DNA of 64,000 bases. It comes from Rhodobacteraceae bacterium HLUCCO07. GTDB lineage: Bacteria; Pseudomonadota; Alphaproteobacteria; Rhodobacterales; Rhodobacteraceae. Under the pieces are notes generated by a model. The model was not told the DNA's origin, made no database searches, and was given only the letters and a program-made list of their open reading frames with translations. The position numbers were made by a program, and so were the translations under genes. Of the stretch, positions 17,754 through 27,109 are shown one piece after another; within the stretch, counting starts at the first letter, position 1, and each line of letters starts with the position of its first letter. The stretch covers positions 92,225 to 156,224 of the forward strand of contig LJSU01000020.1 of the NCBI GenBank assembly GCA_001314705.1, given 5' to 3'.

Positions 17754-18869
17754 ATGGATTCGCAATTCGACATCTTCCTTGCCACCGCCCCGGGGCTTGA
17801 GCCTGCCTTGCGCGACGAGGCCCAAGAGGCCGGGTTCGACGCCCCGCGCGTGGTGCCCGGCGGGGTGGAAACGCGCGGCGGCTGGGCCGAGGTCTGGCGC
17901 GCGAACCTTGTCCTGCGCGGGGCGGGGCGGGTGCTGGTGCGGGTCGGGGCCTTTCGCGCCATGCACCTTGCACAGCTCGACAAGCGCGCGCGCAAGTTCG
18001 ACTGGGCCGCGTTCCTGCGCCCGGATGTGCCGGTGCGGGTCGAGGCGACCTGCCACAAGTCCCGCATCTATCACGATCGCGCCGCCGCCCAACGCATCGA
18101 ACGCGCCATATCCGAAACGCTGGGCGCGCCGGTCTCGGCCAAGGCCGCCCTGCGGGTGATGGTGCGGATCGAGGATGACCTTTGCACCATCAGCCTCGAC
18201 AGCTCGGGCGAGCCGCTGCACCGGCGCGGCCACAAGCAGGCGGTGGGCAAGGCGCCGATGCGCGAGACATTGGCGGCGCTTTTCCTGCGGCAATGCGGGT
18301 TCACGGGTGCGGAACCGGTGCTCGACCCGATGTGCGGTTCGGGCAGCTTTGTCATCGAGGCCGCCGAGATCGCGGCCGGTCTGCCCCCGGGCCGCGACCG
18401 GGACTTTGCCTTCATGCAATTCGCAAATCATGATCCGGCGGGCTATGCCGCGCTCAGGGCCGAGGCGCTGGCCCGGGTCGAGGCACCTGTACCGATGTTT
18501 CACGGCTTCGACCGCGATCAGGGCGCGATCCGCATGGCCACGCAGAATGCCGAGCGGGCGGGCGTGGCCGGTCTCACCCGCTTTGACTGCCAACCCATCG
18601 CCGATTTGCAACGCCCCGACGGCCCGCCCGGCCTGATGATCGTGAACCCGCCTTATGGGGCGCGGATCGGCAACAAGAAGCTGCTTTACGCGCTTTACGC
18701 CGCGCTGGGCAAGGTCGCGCAAGAGCGCCTGTCAGGCTGGCACGTGGGGCTGGTGACGAACGAGGCCGGATTGGCCCGTGCCACGGGCCTGCCCTTCGGG
18801 GCCCCGGGGCCGCATGTCGCCCATGGCGGGCTCAAGGTGCGGCTCTGGCAGACTGGCCCGCTTCCCTGA
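17754..18869 (+). CDS. THUMP-domain SAM-dependent RNA methyltransferase (RlmL N-terminal-like)
   Basis: A 371-residue class I methyltransferase. A THUMP-like RNA-binding region occupies about residues 60-155. A Rossmann SAM-binding domain follows, with DPMCGSGSFVIEAAEIA (motif I) and NPPYGARIGN (motif IV, about 299-308), which marks amino-group methylation of guanine or adenine. This matches the m2G part of E. coli RlmL/YcbY without the second domain. It most likely modifies 23S rRNA in the cytoplasm. It sits 43 bp after the crotonase gene with no obvious functional link. Confidence 0.88.
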   Translation: MDSQFDIFLATAPGLEPALRDEAQEAGFDAPRVVPGGVETRGGWAEVWRANLVLRGAGRVLVRVGAFRAMHLAQLDKRARKFDWAAFLRPDVPVRVEATCHKSRIYHDRAAAQRIERAISETLGAPVSAKAALRVMVRIEDDLCTISLDSSGEPLHRRGHKQAVGKAPMRETLAALFLRQCGFTGAEPVLDPMCGSGSFVIEAAEIAAGLPPGRDRDFAFMQFANHDPAGYAALRAEALARVEAPVPMFHGFDRDQGAIRMATQNAERAGVAGLTRFDCQPIADLQRPDGPPGLMIVNPPYGARIGNKKLLYALYAALGKVAQERLSGWHVGLVTNEAGLARATGLPFGAPGPHVAHGGLKVRLWQTGPLP

Positions 18870-18943
18870 TATGTTACAGATGACCGAATAAATTTAGACT
18901 TAAAGTAACAAAAGGCTTGCTCCGAATCGCATTCGCGCATATC

Positions 18944-18961
18944 ACCGACCGTGCGGTCGGG
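18944..18961. promoter_or_regulatory. Palindrome upstream of the paa thiolase operon, candidate TetR-family operator
   Basis: CCGACCG and CGGTCGG flank a two-base TG centre, a perfect 7-bp dyad 126 bp before the thiolase start. A related palindrome (ACCGAACGGTTGGT) lies at the paaG/paaZ divergent promoter. Both resemble operators of TetR regulators of acyl-CoA degradation, and a TetR gene is part of this cluster. The half-site spacing differs between sites, so the link is tentative. Confidence 0.45.
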
Positions 18962-19086
18962 TATTGGGAGATGTCCTGCCGCATCCCGGTTTGCCGTAAC
19001 GAAATCGGGTGCGAGGTCGGAAACGCGCGGGTGTTTCATGCGAGATCGTGGCAAGATCGGCAGGACACACCATTCGAGGAGGAGCC

Positions 19087-20292
19087 ATGCCAGACGCTTT
19101 CATCTGCGATGCCACCCGCACGCCCATCGGCCGCTATGGTGGCGCGCTGTCGTCGATCCGCACCGACGATCTTGCCGCCCATCCCATCGCAGCGCTGATG
19201 GCGCGCAATCCGGATGTGGACTGGTCCAGCCTCGATGACGTGATTTATGGCTGCGCCAACCAGGCGGGCGAGGACAATCGCAACGTGGCGCGCATGGCCT
19301 TGCTTCTGGCCGGTCTGCCGGTCGACGTGCCCGGCGCCACGATCAACCGGCTTTGCGCCTCGGGGCTCGATGCGGTGGGCACCGTGTCGCGGGCGATCCG
19401 GGCGGGCGACTACGACATGGCGATTGCCGGCGGCGTCGAATCCATGTCGCGCGCGCCTTTCGTGATGCCCAAGGCCGAAACCGCCTTTTCCCGCGCCAAC
19501 GCGGTTTATGACACCACCATCGGCTGGCGTTTCGTCAATCCGAAGATGAAGGCGCAATACGGCATCGATTCCATGCCCCAGACCGCCGACAACGTGGCCG
19601 CCGACTACCACATCAGCCGCGAGGATCAGGACACCTTTGCCGCGCGCAGCCAGGCGCGCTGGGACGCGGCGCAAAAGGCCGGTGTCTTTGCCGATGAAAT
19701 CACCCCGGTCGAGGTGCCGCAGCGCAAGGGCGATCCCGTTCTTGTCGATACAGACGAACACCCCCGTCCCGGCACCGATGCGACCAGGCTGGCCAGGCTC
19801 AAGGGTGTGAACGGCCCCGACCTTACCGTGACCGCGGGCAATGCAAGCGGCGTCAACGACGGTGCGGCGGCAATGCTGATCGCGAGCGAGGCCGCTGCGG
19901 CGAAAAACGGCCTAACCCCCATGGCGCGCATCGTCGCGATGTCGGCGGCCGGGGTCGAGCCGCGTGTGATGGGCATCGGCCCCGTGCCAGCCAGCCAGAA
20001 GGTGCTGCGCCGCGCCGGTCTCAACATCGGCGAGATGGATGTGATAGAATTGAACGAGGCTTTCGCGGCCCAGGGGCTGGCCACGCTGCGTGCCCTTGGC
20101 GTTCCCGACGACGCCCCCCATGTGAATCCCAATGGCGGAGCCATCGCCATTGGCCACCCGCTGGGCATGTCGGGGGCGCGCATGGCGCTCTCGGCCGCCT
20201 ATCAATTGAAACGCACGGGCGGGCGCTATGCGCTTTGCACAATGTGCGTGGGCGTGGGCCAAGGGGCCGCGCTCATCCTTGAACGCGTCTGA
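19087..20292 (+). CDS. pcaF: 3-oxoadipyl-CoA / acetyl-CoA C-acyltransferase (thiolase) of phenylacetate and beta-ketoadipate catabolism
   Basis: A 401-residue thiolase that splits 3-oxoadipyl-CoA to succinyl-CoA and acetyl-CoA, and in the Paa pathway also cleaves 3-oxo-5,6-dehydrosuberyl-CoA. The nucleophile is Cys90 in [12 protein letters not shown]; the His and second Cys are in [10 protein letters not shown] and [12 protein letters not shown] near the end. The start [19 protein letters not shown] is the PcaF/PaaJ form. GGAGGAG lies just upstream of the ATG at 19087. It leads the plus-strand operon with paaABCDE, 14 bp before paaA, so paaJ would be an equally good name here. Confidence 0.92.
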   Translation: MPDAFICDATRTPIGRYGGALSSIRTDDLAAHPIAALMARNPDVDWSSLDDVIYGCANQAGEDNRNVARMALLLAGLPVDVPGATINRLCASGLDAVGTVSRAIRAGDYDMAIAGGVESMSRAPFVMPKAETAFSRANAVYDTTIGWRFVNPKMKAQYGIDSMPQTADNVAADYHISREDQDTFAARSQARWDAAQKAGVFADEITPVEVPQRKGDPVLVDTDEHPRPGTDATRLARLKGVNGPDLTVTAGNASGVNDGAAAMLIASEAAAAKNGLTPMARIVAMSAAGVEPRVMGIGPVPASQKVLRRAGLNIGEMDVIELNEAFAAQGLATLRALGVPDDAPHVNPNGGAIAIGHPLGMSGARMALSAAYQLKRTGGRYALCTMCVGVGQGAALILERV

Positions 20293-20306
20293 GGGAGGAT
20301 CCCGAC

Positions 20307-21299
20307 ATGTATGCACAGATGATCAAGACCGCCGGAACCGGGGTGAAGCCCCGCGAAGAGATGACGCCCGAAGAGGCGGCCTTTCAGGACAAGATCGACG
20401 CCGATATCAAGATCGAGCCCAAGGACTGGATGCCCGACGATTACCGCGCCACGCTCATCCGCCAGATCGGCCAGCACGCGCATTCCGAGATCGTCGGCCA
20501 ACTGCCCGAAGGCAACTGGATCACCCGCGCACCCACGCTGGAGCGCAAGGCGATCCTGCTGGCCAAGGTTCAGGACGAGGCGGGCCATGGGCTCTATCTC
20601 TATTGCGCGGCCGAAACGCTGGGCGTTTCGCGGGACGAGTTGACCGAGGATCTGCTCTCGGGGCGGATGAAATACTCCTCGATCTTCAATTATCCCACGC
20701 TCAACTGGGCCGATATCGGCGCGGTGGGCTGGCTGGTCGATGGTGCCGCGATCATGAACCAGGTGCCGCTTCAGCGCACCTCCTACGGCCCCTATTCCCG
20801 CGCGATGATCCGCATCTGCAAGGAAGAGAGCTTTCACCAGCGCCAGGGCTACGACATCATGATGAAGATGGCCCAGGGCACCGAGGCGCAGAAAAAGATG
20901 GCGCAGGATGCGCTCAACCGGTTCTGGTATCCTTCGCTGATGATGTTCGGCCCCTCGGACAAGGAAAGCGTGCATTCGGCGCAATCCATGGCGTGGAAGA
21001 TCAAGATCGACAGCAATGACGAGCTGCGCCAGCGTTTCGTCGATCAGACCGTGCCTCAGGCCGAATACCTCGGCCTGAGCATCCCCGATGACAAGCTCAA
21101 GTGGAACGAGGAGCGCGGTCACTACGATTTCTCGGAACCCGACTGGACCGAGTTCTTCAACGTCCTCAAGGGCAAGGGCCCCTGTAACACCGAGCGTATG
21201 AACGATCGCAAGCGCGCCTGGGAAGAGGGGGCGTGGGTGCGCGACGGGCTGATGGCCCATGCCCGGAAACGGGCCGCCCGCAAGGTCGCGGCGGAATAA
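20307..21299 (+). CDS. paaA: Phenylacetyl-CoA 1,2-epoxidase, catalytic subunit PaaA
   Basis: A 330-residue diiron oxygenase subunit that turns phenylacetyl-CoA into its ring 1,2-epoxide, using O2 and electrons from PaaE. The ferritin-like iron ligands are visible as the E..EXXH pairs in [14 protein letters not shown] and [14 protein letters not shown]. Length and sequence match PaaA closely. GGGAGGA precedes the ATG. PaaB follows after 12 bp, in the conserved ABCDE order. Confidence 0.96.
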   Translation: MYAQMIKTAGTGVKPREEMTPEEAAFQDKIDADIKIEPKDWMPDDYRATLIRQIGQHAHSEIVGQLPEGNWITRAPTLERKAILLAKVQDEAGHGLYLYCAAETLGVSRDELTEDLLSGRMKYSSIFNYPTLNWADIGAVGWLVDGAAIMNQVPLQRTSYGPYSRAMIRICKEESFHQRQGYDIMMKMAQGTEAQKKMAQDALNRFWYPSLMMFGPSDKESVHSAQSMAWKIKIDSNDELRQRFVDQTVPQAEYLGLSIPDDKLKWNEERGHYDFSEPDWTEFFNVLKGKGPCNTERMNDRKRAWEEGAWVRDGLMAHARKRAARKVAAE

Positions 21300-21311
21300 G
21301 GAGATCGGCAG

Positions 21312-21596
21312 ATGAAAAACGAATGGCCCCTGTGGGAAGTCTTCATCCGCGGTCAGCATGGCATGTCGCACCGTCATGTCGGTTCGCTCCACGCGCCCGA
21401 CGCGGAAATGGCCGTCAAGAACGCGCGCGACGTCTATACCCGCCGCAACGAGGGTGTGAGCATCTGGGTGGTCGAGGCGCGCCACATCACCGCGACCAAT
21501 CCCGGCGACAAGGGCCCGATGTTCGAGCCGTCGGAATCCAAGATCTACCGCCACCCGACCTTTTTCGACATTCCCGATGACGTGGGGGCGATGTGA
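21312..21596 (+). CDS. paaB: Phenylacetyl-CoA epoxidase subunit PaaB
   Basis: A 94-residue small subunit with typical PaaB sequence (WPLWEVFIRGQHGMSHRH, SIWVVEARHI). In this family PaaB bridges PaaAC heterodimers in the epoxidase complex. AAGGAG lies upstream of the start. The stop TGA overlaps the paaC start ATG in the string TGATG, so the two are translationally coupled. Confidence 0.95.
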   Translation: MKNEWPLWEVFIRGQHGMSHRHVGSLHAPDAEMAVKNARDVYTRRNEGVSIWVVEARHITATNPGDKGPMFEPSESKIYRHPTFFDIPDDVGAM

Positions 21597-22366
21597 TGGC
21601 GACAAAGGACATATCCGCCGATCTGTTCGAATTCCTGCTGCGGATGGGTGACAATACCCTGATCCTCGGCCACCGCGTTTCCGAATGGTGCGGCCATTCG
21701 CCGGTTCTCGAAGAGGACATCGCGCTGGCCAACACCGCGCTTGACCTCATCGGCCAGACCCAGCTCTGGCTCGGCCTTGCCGGCGAGGTCGAGGGGCAGG
21801 GCCGTAGCGCCGACGATCTGGCCTTCCTGCGCGACGCCTGGGATTTCCGCAACGCGCTCATGGTGGAGCTGCCCAACGGCGATTTCGGGCAGACCCTGAT
21901 GCGGCAATTCCTGTTCGATGCGTGGCAGGAACTGATGCTCGACGCGCTCAAGGGATCAAGCGACGCGCGCGTTGCCGAGATCGCCGCCAAGGCCGCGAAA
22001 GAGGTCGCCTATCACGTCGAACGCTCGGGCGACACGGTGATCGGGCTGGGCGACGGCACAGAGGAAAGCCATGCACGGATGCAGGCGGCACTTGATTACC
22101 TTTACCCTTACGTGGGCGAGATGTTCGAAAGCGATGCCGTGGATGCGGCCGTGGCCAAGGCCGGCATCGCCCCCGACCCGGCCAGCCTGCGAGACGCCTA
22201 TGACGCGAAACTGGCCGCCGTGATGAGCGAGGCGACGCTGACGATTCCCGACGACCGCTTCGCCCATAACGGTGGGCGCACGGGGCGGATGCATACCGAA
22301 CACCTGGGCCATATCCTGACATCCATGCAATGGCTGCAACGCGCCTATCCGGGGGCGAGCTGGTAA
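21596..22366 (+). CDS. paaC: Phenylacetyl-CoA epoxidase structural subunit PaaC
   Basis: A 256-residue ferritin-like subunit that pairs with PaaA in the epoxidase but lacks a full set of iron ligands: the PaaA DEAGH position is absent in the corresponding helix (ALDLIGQTQLWLGLAGEVEG). The ending MHTEHLGHILTSMQWLQRAYPGASW is characteristic of PaaC. The ATG overlaps the paaB stop; a GTG three bases upstream is in frame but less likely. paaD follows after four bases. Confidence 0.95.
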   Translation: MATKDISADLFEFLLRMGDNTLILGHRVSEWCGHSPVLEEDIALANTALDLIGQTQLWLGLAGEVEGQGRSADDLAFLRDAWDFRNALMVELPNGDFGQTLMRQFLFDAWQELMLDALKGSSDARVAEIAAKAAKEVAYHVERSGDTVIGLGDGTEESHARMQAALDYLYPYVGEMFESDAVDAAVAKAGIAPDPASLRDAYDAKLAAVMSEATLTIPDDRFAHNGGRTGRMHTEHLGHILTSMQWLQRAYPGASW

Positions 22367-22370
22367 ACCC

Positions 22371-22829
22371 ATGGGCGCCCCGGTGGAACAGATATGGGAA
22401 TGGCTCGACCAGGTGCCCGACCCCGAGATCCCGGTGATCTCTCTCGTCGACCTGGGCATCATCCGGGGCGTCGAATGGCAGGGTGACACGCTTCGGGTCA
22501 CCGTAACGCCGACCTATTCGGGCTGTCCTGCGACCTCGGTCATCAATTTCGAGATCGAAAAGGCCCTGCGCAGCCATGGCATCGAGAAACTGGAGTTGAA
22601 ACGCCAGCTTTCGCCGCCCTGGACCACCGACTGGCTCACCGAAACGGGGCGCGAAAAACTCGAGAAATACGGTATCGCCCCGCCACAGCCCGCGGGCGGG
22701 CCGCAACGCTGCCCGCATTGCGGCGGCAGCCATCTCGAACGGATCTCGCAATTCGGCTCGACCCCCTGCAAGGCGCAATGGCGCTGCAAGGACTGTCTTG
22801 AGCCCTTCGATTATTTCAAGTGTATCTGA
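22371..22829 (+). CDS. paaD: Phenylacetyl-CoA epoxidase assembly protein PaaD
   Basis: A 152-residue protein with an N-terminal MIP18/DUF59 domain (DPEIPVISLVDLGI, TPTYSGCPATSVI) and a C-terminal zinc-ribbon-like segment (CPHCGG and CKAQWRCKDC). DUF59 proteins take part in iron or Fe-S delivery, and PaaD is thought to mature the diiron centre or the PaaE cluster. It is in the usual place between paaC and paaE. Confidence 0.94.
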   Translation: MGAPVEQIWEWLDQVPDPEIPVISLVDLGIIRGVEWQGDTLRVTVTPTYSGCPATSVINFEIEKALRSHGIEKLELKRQLSPPWTTDWLTETGREKLEKYGIAPPQPAGGPQRCPHCGGSHLERISQFGSTPCKAQWRCKDCLEPFDYFKCI

Positions 22830-22840
22830 GGAGACCGCGA

Positions 22841-23908
22841 ATGGCGCGATTCCACGATCTCAAGGTTACCGATATCCACCACACGATCCGCGATGCGGTG
22901 GTCCTGACCCTTGAACCCGACGACCCGGCGGCCTTCGACTTCATCCAGGGCCAATACCTGACCTTCCGCCGCGATTTCGACGGCGAGGAACTGCGCCGCT
23001 CCTACTCGATCTGCTCGGGCCGGCACGAAGGCAAGCTCCAGGTCGGGATCAAGCGGGTCGAGGGCGGGGCCTTCTCGAATTTCGCCAACGAGGAATTGAA
23101 GGTCGGCGACACGTTGCAGGCGATGGAACCGATGGGCGGGTTCCACACGCCGCTCGACCCGGCCAACGCGAAGAATTATCTCGGTTTCGCGGGGGGCTCG
23201 GGCATCACGCCGGTGCTGTCGATCGTGAAAACCACCCTCGCCACCGAGCCGCGATCGACATTCACGCTCGTTTACGCCAACAAGGGCGTGGCCAGCATCA
23301 TGTTCCGCGAGGAACTGGAGGACTTGAAAAACCAGTATCTTGGCCGTCTCTCGGTGATCCATGTCCTGGAACAGGACGCGCAGGAGATCGACCTATTCAC
23401 CGGCATGGTGACCGAAGAGAAATGCGCGCAGCTCTTCCGCACATGGATCGACGTCGAAAGCGTCGATACCGCCTTCATCTGTGGCCCCGAGCCGATGATG
23501 CTTGGCATCGCCAGGGCGCTGCGGGATCACGGGCTTGACGACGCGCAGATCAAGTTCGAGCTTTTCGCCAGCGCCCAGCCCGGCCGCCTCAAAAGCAAGG
23601 TGGTCTCCAAGCAGGCTGGCAAGCAGGCCAACCAGGCCGAGGTCGCGATCACGCTTGACGGAGCTACACAGACCATCACGACCGCCAAGGACATGACCAT
23701 TCTCGACGCCGCGCGGCAAAACGCGATGGATGCGCCCTTTGCCTGCACGGCGGGGGTCTGCTCGACCTGCCGCTGCCGGGTGATCGAGGGCGAGGTCGAG
23801 ATGGTCGCCAACCATGCGCTCGAGGATTACGAGGTCGAGAAGGGATACGTGTTGTCGTGCCAGTCCTTCCCCGTCACCGACCGCGTCGTCGTCGATTATG
23901 ACCAGTGA
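22841..23908 (+). CDS. paaE: Phenylacetyl-CoA epoxidase reductase subunit PaaE
   Basis: A 355-residue reductase that passes electrons from NADPH through FAD and a [2Fe-2S] cluster to the PaaABC oxygenase. The N-terminal FAD domain has RRSYSICS, the NADP domain has GFAGGSGITPVLSI, and the C-terminal plant-type ferredoxin domain has CTAGVCSTCRC with a final Cys in VLSCQSFP. A long in-frame start upstream would lie inside paaD; the ATG at 22841 with GAGGAGA upstream is preferred. Confidence 0.95.
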   Translation: MARFHDLKVTDIHHTIRDAVVLTLEPDDPAAFDFIQGQYLTFRRDFDGEELRRSYSICSGRHEGKLQVGIKRVEGGAFSNFANEELKVGDTLQAMEPMGGFHTPLDPANAKNYLGFAGGSGITPVLSIVKTTLATEPRSTFTLVYANKGVASIMFREELEDLKNQYLGRLSVIHVLEQDAQEIDLFTGMVTEEKCAQLFRTWIDVESVDTAFICGPEPMMLGIARALRDHGLDDAQIKFELFASAQPGRLKSKVVSKQAGKQANQAEVAITLDGATQTITTAKDMTILDAARQNAMDAPFACTAGVCSTCRCRVIEGEVEMVANHALEDYEVEKGYVLSCQSFPVTDRVVVDYDQ

Positions 23909-23918
23909 GGGCCGGGAA

Positions 23919-24674
23919 ATGGATGACATGAGCCTCAAGGACTATCTCGCCGAAGGCGGGATGCTGACCAGCCCCGCCAACGTGCCGCCGCGCTACCGTG
24001 CCGAGTTGCTGAAGCTGATGGCCACCTTCGTCGATTCGGAACTGGCTGGCGCCGCGGGCTTTGCCGACACGATCAATCGCGGCCCCGGCATCAAGGAACG
24101 GATCGCCGCTGCCAAGATCGTGCTGGAAAAGACCGACAATGCCGACAAGGTTTTGAAAATCATGGGTGATTTCGGTGCGGATGAGGTGCGCTATGCCAAT
24201 CACCACCCCTGGACCGCGCGGCTTGACCGTGATGCCGACATCGGCACCCGGCGCGTTGAACATGACATGCGGCTTGCCGTCTTCAATTACCCGCTTGAGG
24301 GCTGGGGCGATGCTGTGGTGATGAACCTGCTGATGGGGCAGGCCGTGGGCGTGCAGATGGGCGAATTCGTCAAGGTGAGCTATCAGCCGCTGGCCGAGGC
24401 GTTCCGCGGTATCGCCCCGGTCGAGGCGCGCCATGCGGAGCTTGCCCATGAAGGGATGCAGAGACTCATTGCCGAAGACCAGGGCGATCAGCTTCAGGCC
24501 AGCGTGCATTACTGGTGGCCCCGCGTGGCGGCCAGTTTCGGCATCGGCAATCCCGACCGGTTCGAGGCGCTGCGCGAGATGGGCCTGCGCCACACACCCA
24601 ATGCCGAGTTGAAATCGGCATGGGAGGCACGCGCGGGCGAAACGCTGTCTCAACTGGGACTCAAAGCCACATAG
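23919..24674 (+). CDS. Additional phenylacetate-catabolism diiron-family protein (PaaA/PaaC-like)
   Basis: A 251-residue ferritin-like protein of the phenylacetic acid catabolic family, 10 bp after paaE and clearly part of the operon, but not one of the five classical subunits. One EXXH motif is intact in VEARHAELAHEG, as in the second iron pair of PaaA. The position of the first EXXH reads LEKTDNA, so the usual His is missing and Asp is the nearest candidate ligand. It could be an extra structural subunit, a protective factor or a separate oxygenase. A perfect hairpin terminator follows. Family membership is firm; function is unknown. Confidence 0.82.
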   Translation: MDDMSLKDYLAEGGMLTSPANVPPRYRAELLKLMATFVDSELAGAAGFADTINRGPGIKERIAAAKIVLEKTDNADKVLKIMGDFGADEVRYANHHPWTARLDRDADIGTRRVEHDMRLAVFNYPLEGWGDAVVMNLLMGQAVGVQMGEFVKVSYQPLAEAFRGIAPVEARHAELAHEGMQRLIAEDQGDQLQASVHYWWPRVAASFGIGNPDRFEALREMGLRHTPNAELKSAWEARAGETLSQLGLKAT

Positions 24675-24676
24675 CC

Positions 24677-24709
24677 CATGACCGAATTCCGTGCGGGAAT
24701 TCGGTCATG
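24677..24709. terminator. Bidirectional terminator-like perfect hairpin after the paa operon
   Basis: A perfect 14-bp stem (CATGACCGAATTCC and its complement) with a 5-base loop GTGCG begins 3 bp after the stop of the paaA-like gene, between two convergent genes. The U-tract is short, but stem strength and position suggest it ends both transcripts. Confidence 0.7.
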
Positions 24710-24744
24710 TATCTGCCTCAGATCCACATCGGCGGACGCGGGCG

Positions 24745-25074
24745 TCAGTCGCTCCAGCCGCCCAGCCCGACACCGAAATCAACGCCCTTGGCGCCGAAAT
24801 CATAGCCCAGGCTGACGTCGCCATAGACATCGTCGTCAAGATAGGCGGCGCCGATATTGGGCCGGACGCTCTGCGATCCGATCTTGTAGTCGACTCCGAG
24901 CGAAACCGCGCCTTCTTGCGGCTCGTCGTCGGAAAATACACGTGCGCCGACGGCCACGTCGCTCGAGCCGCCGCCAAAGACATAGGATATGCCGAAGCCT
25001 AAGGACGGATCGGCCTGCAGGGCAGGCGCAGAAAGCGCAAGTGCCAGCCCGCTGGCAACCACGATGCGTTTCAT
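24745..25074 (-). CDS. Small secreted protein, probably outer-membrane beta-strand protein
   Basis: A 109-residue protein of unknown function. The first 22 residues (MKRIVVASGLALALSAPALQA) are a clear Sec signal peptide. The rest alternates glycine, aromatic and acidic residues in short strands (SLGFGISYVFGGG, GAVSLGVDYKIG, YGDVSLGYDFGA), typical of a small outer-membrane barrel or an autoaggregating strand protein. The ATG at 25074 was chosen because it starts the signal peptide; an upstream in-frame ATG adds 11 charged residues. It lies between the convergent paa terminator and the TetR regulator gene. Confidence 0.75.
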   Translation of the reverse strand: MKRIVVASGLALALSAPALQADPSLGFGISYVFGGGSSDVAVGARVFSDDEPQEGAVSLGVDYKIGSQSVRPNIGAAYLDDDVYGDVSLGYDFGAKGVDFGVGLGGWSD

Positions 25075-25185
25075 GACTGTTCTCCTCTCCCGAGTCGGTC
25101 GCTTCATGCGACCGGTGTGGCGTCAAGATAGGAAATCCTCTCCACGCGTGCCACTCACACGGCAACAAATCGCGCATCGGGGCGA

Positions 25186-25782
25186 TCACACTGTCTTGAG
25201 CCCGCCCAGCGTCAGGTTGCTCACCAGCGTGGCATATTCGCGCCGCGCCGCCTCGTTGGCCTGGCTGTTCCACATGTAGAACCAGTTCAGCATCCCGAAC
25301 ACCGACATGGTGGCGGCGCGCAGCTTGGCGGGTTGCCCGTCGAACCGCTCGGGCGCGATCCGCGCGAGGATTGCCGCCATGTGACCCACCATGTCGCGCT
25401 GATAGGATCGCAGGATCTTCTGCTGATCCTCGGGCAGGGCCGAAAGGCCGCTGGCCTGCACCCGGTGCTCGTCATCCGCGCCCTGGTAGGCCATCAGGAT
25501 TTCCAGCACGGTCTTGCGCAGCGCTTCTTCGGGCGGCCCGTCACCGGGCCGGATCGCGCAGATCCGGTCGCGCAGCTGGCTCAGGTAATTGTCGAGCAGG
25601 TCGAAGAGAAGCGCGTCCTTGCTGTCATAGTAGTGGTAGATATTGGCCTTCGAGATCCCGCATTCGCGCGCCAGCATCGCCATCGACGCCCGGTCGAACC
25701 CCTGGTCGGCAAAGACCCTGGCTGCCGACTTGAGGATCTGCGCGCGTTTCTCCCCGTGATCTTTTGCAATCGTTCGCGCCAA
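25186..25782 (-). CDS. TetR/AcrR family regulator of the phenylacetate genes (PaaR-like), TTG start
   Basis: A 198-residue repressor-type protein. The N-terminal helix-turn-helix region reads ILKSAARVFADQGFDRAS and ECGISKANIYHYYDSKDAL; the C-terminal ligand domain is typical of TetR proteins sensing acyl-CoA. No ATG or GTG fits. The start is a TTG at 25782 with AAGGAG seven bases upstream, four bases after the paaK stop. Being last in the paaG-paaI-paaK operon it is likely autoregulated, and it probably binds the ACCGA..GGT palindromes at the two paa promoter regions. The ligand is presumably phenylacetyl-CoA or a later intermediate. Confidence 0.85.
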   Translation of the reverse strand: MARTIAKDHGEKRAQILKSAARVFADQGFDRASMAMLARECGISKANIYHYYDSKDALLFDLLDNYLSQLRDRICAIRPGDGPPEEALRKTVLEILMAYQGADDEHRVQASGLSALPEDQQKILRSYQRDMVGHMAAILARIAPERFDGQPAKLRAATMSVFGMLNWFYMWNSQANEAARREYATLVSNLTLGGLKTV

Positions 25783-25786
25783 GGGT

Positions 25787-27097
25787 TCACTCCTTCGGGC
25801 GGTTGTCGACCACGCGCCGCGCCTTGCCCTGGCTGCGCTCGACCCTGCCTTCGGGGTGGATTTCGATCTTCGTGGAAATGCCGACAACCGACTTGATGTG
25901 ATGCGCCAACTCGCGGGCCGAGGCGGCGCGGGCCTCGTCGTTGGCCTGATCGGGGGTGCATTCGGCATGGACGATCATCGCGTCCATGCGCTCCTTGCGG
26001 ATCAGTTCGATCTGGAAATGCGGGGCAAGGCCCGCGCATTTCATGATCTGCTCCTCGATCTGGGTGGGGAACACGTTGACGCCGCGCAGGATGATCATGT
26101 CGTCCGAACGTCCGGTGATCTTTTCCATCCGCCGCATCGAGCGCGCCGTGCCGGGCAGGAGCCGCGTGAGATCGCGGGTGCGATAGCGGATCATCGGCAG
26201 ACCTTCCTTGGTCAGCGTGGTAAAGACCAGCTCGCCCATTTCGCCGTCCTCGACCACCTCGCCGGTTTCGGGGTTGATGATCTCGGGAAGGAAATGATCC
26301 TCCCAGATATGCAGGCCGTCCTTGGTCTCGACGCATTCATTCGCCACGCCCGGCCCCATGACCTCGGAAAGGCCATAGATGTCGACCGCATGCATGTCGA
26401 ACGCCTGTTCGACCTCGCTGCGCATCGCATTGGTCCAGGGTTCGGCGCCAAAGATCCCCACGTCGAGCGAACATGCGCGCGGGTCGATCCCCTGTCGCTG
26501 GAACTCCTCGAGGATGTTGAGCATGTAGGACGGGGTCACCATGATCGTGCCGGGCTCGAAATCCTGGATCAGCGTGACCTGCCGCTCGGTCATCCCGCCC
26601 GAGATCGGCACCACCGTGCAGCCCAGTTTCTCGGCCCCGTAATGCGCGCCCAGACCCCCGGTGAAAAGCCCGTACCCATAGGCCACGTGCACGATGTCGC
26701 CGGGTCGCGTCCCGCTCGCGCGCATCGAGCGCGCCACGAGGCTGGCCCAGGTGTCGATGTCCTTTTCGGTGTAGCCCACGACCGTCGGCTTGCCGGTCGT
26801 GCCCGAAGAGGCATGCACCCGGATGATGCGCTCGCGCGGCACGGCAAACAGGCCAAAGGGGTAATTGTCGCGCAGGTCGGTCTTGGTGGTGAAGGGAAAC
26901 TTCGCCAGGTCTGCAAGCGTCCTGAGGTCGTCGGGATGCACCCCCACCGCGTCGAACCGCTCGCGATACATCGGCACGTTGTCATAGGCGTGGCGAAGCG
27001 ACCATTTCAGCCGCTCAAGCTGAAGCCCGCGGATCTCGTCGATCGAGGCCACCTCGATCGGGTCGAGATCGGATTTGTTCGGCGTCAGGTCTTTCAT
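25787..27097 (-). CDS. paaK: Phenylacetate-CoA ligase
   Basis: A 436-residue adenylate-forming enzyme that activates phenylacetate with ATP and CoA, the first step of the pathway. The P-loop SSGTTGKPTVVGYT is near residue 97, a mid-protein motif is YGLSEVMGPG, and the C-terminal domain begins around RSDDMIILRGVNVFP. Length and N terminus match PaaK. It is the third gene of the minus-strand operon, 12 bp after paaI and 4 bp before the TetR gene. Confidence 0.96.
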   Translation of the reverse strand: MKDLTPNKSDLDPIEVASIDEIRGLQLERLKWSLRHAYDNVPMYRERFDAVGVHPDDLRTLADLAKFPFTTKTDLRDNYPFGLFAVPRERIIRVHASSGTTGKPTVVGYTEKDIDTWASLVARSMRASGTRPGDIVHVAYGYGLFTGGLGAHYGAEKLGCTVVPISGGMTERQVTLIQDFEPGTIMVTPSYMLNILEEFQRQGIDPRACSLDVGIFGAEPWTNAMRSEVEQAFDMHAVDIYGLSEVMGPGVANECVETKDGLHIWEDHFLPEIINPETGEVVEDGEMGELVFTTLTKEGLPMIRYRTRDLTRLLPGTARSMRRMEKITGRSDDMIILRGVNVFPTQIEEQIMKCAGLAPHFQIELIRKERMDAMIVHAECTPDQANDEARAASARELAHHIKSVVGISTKIEIHPEGRVERSQGKARRVVDNRPKE

Positions 27098-27109
27098 GGC
27101 ATATTCCTC

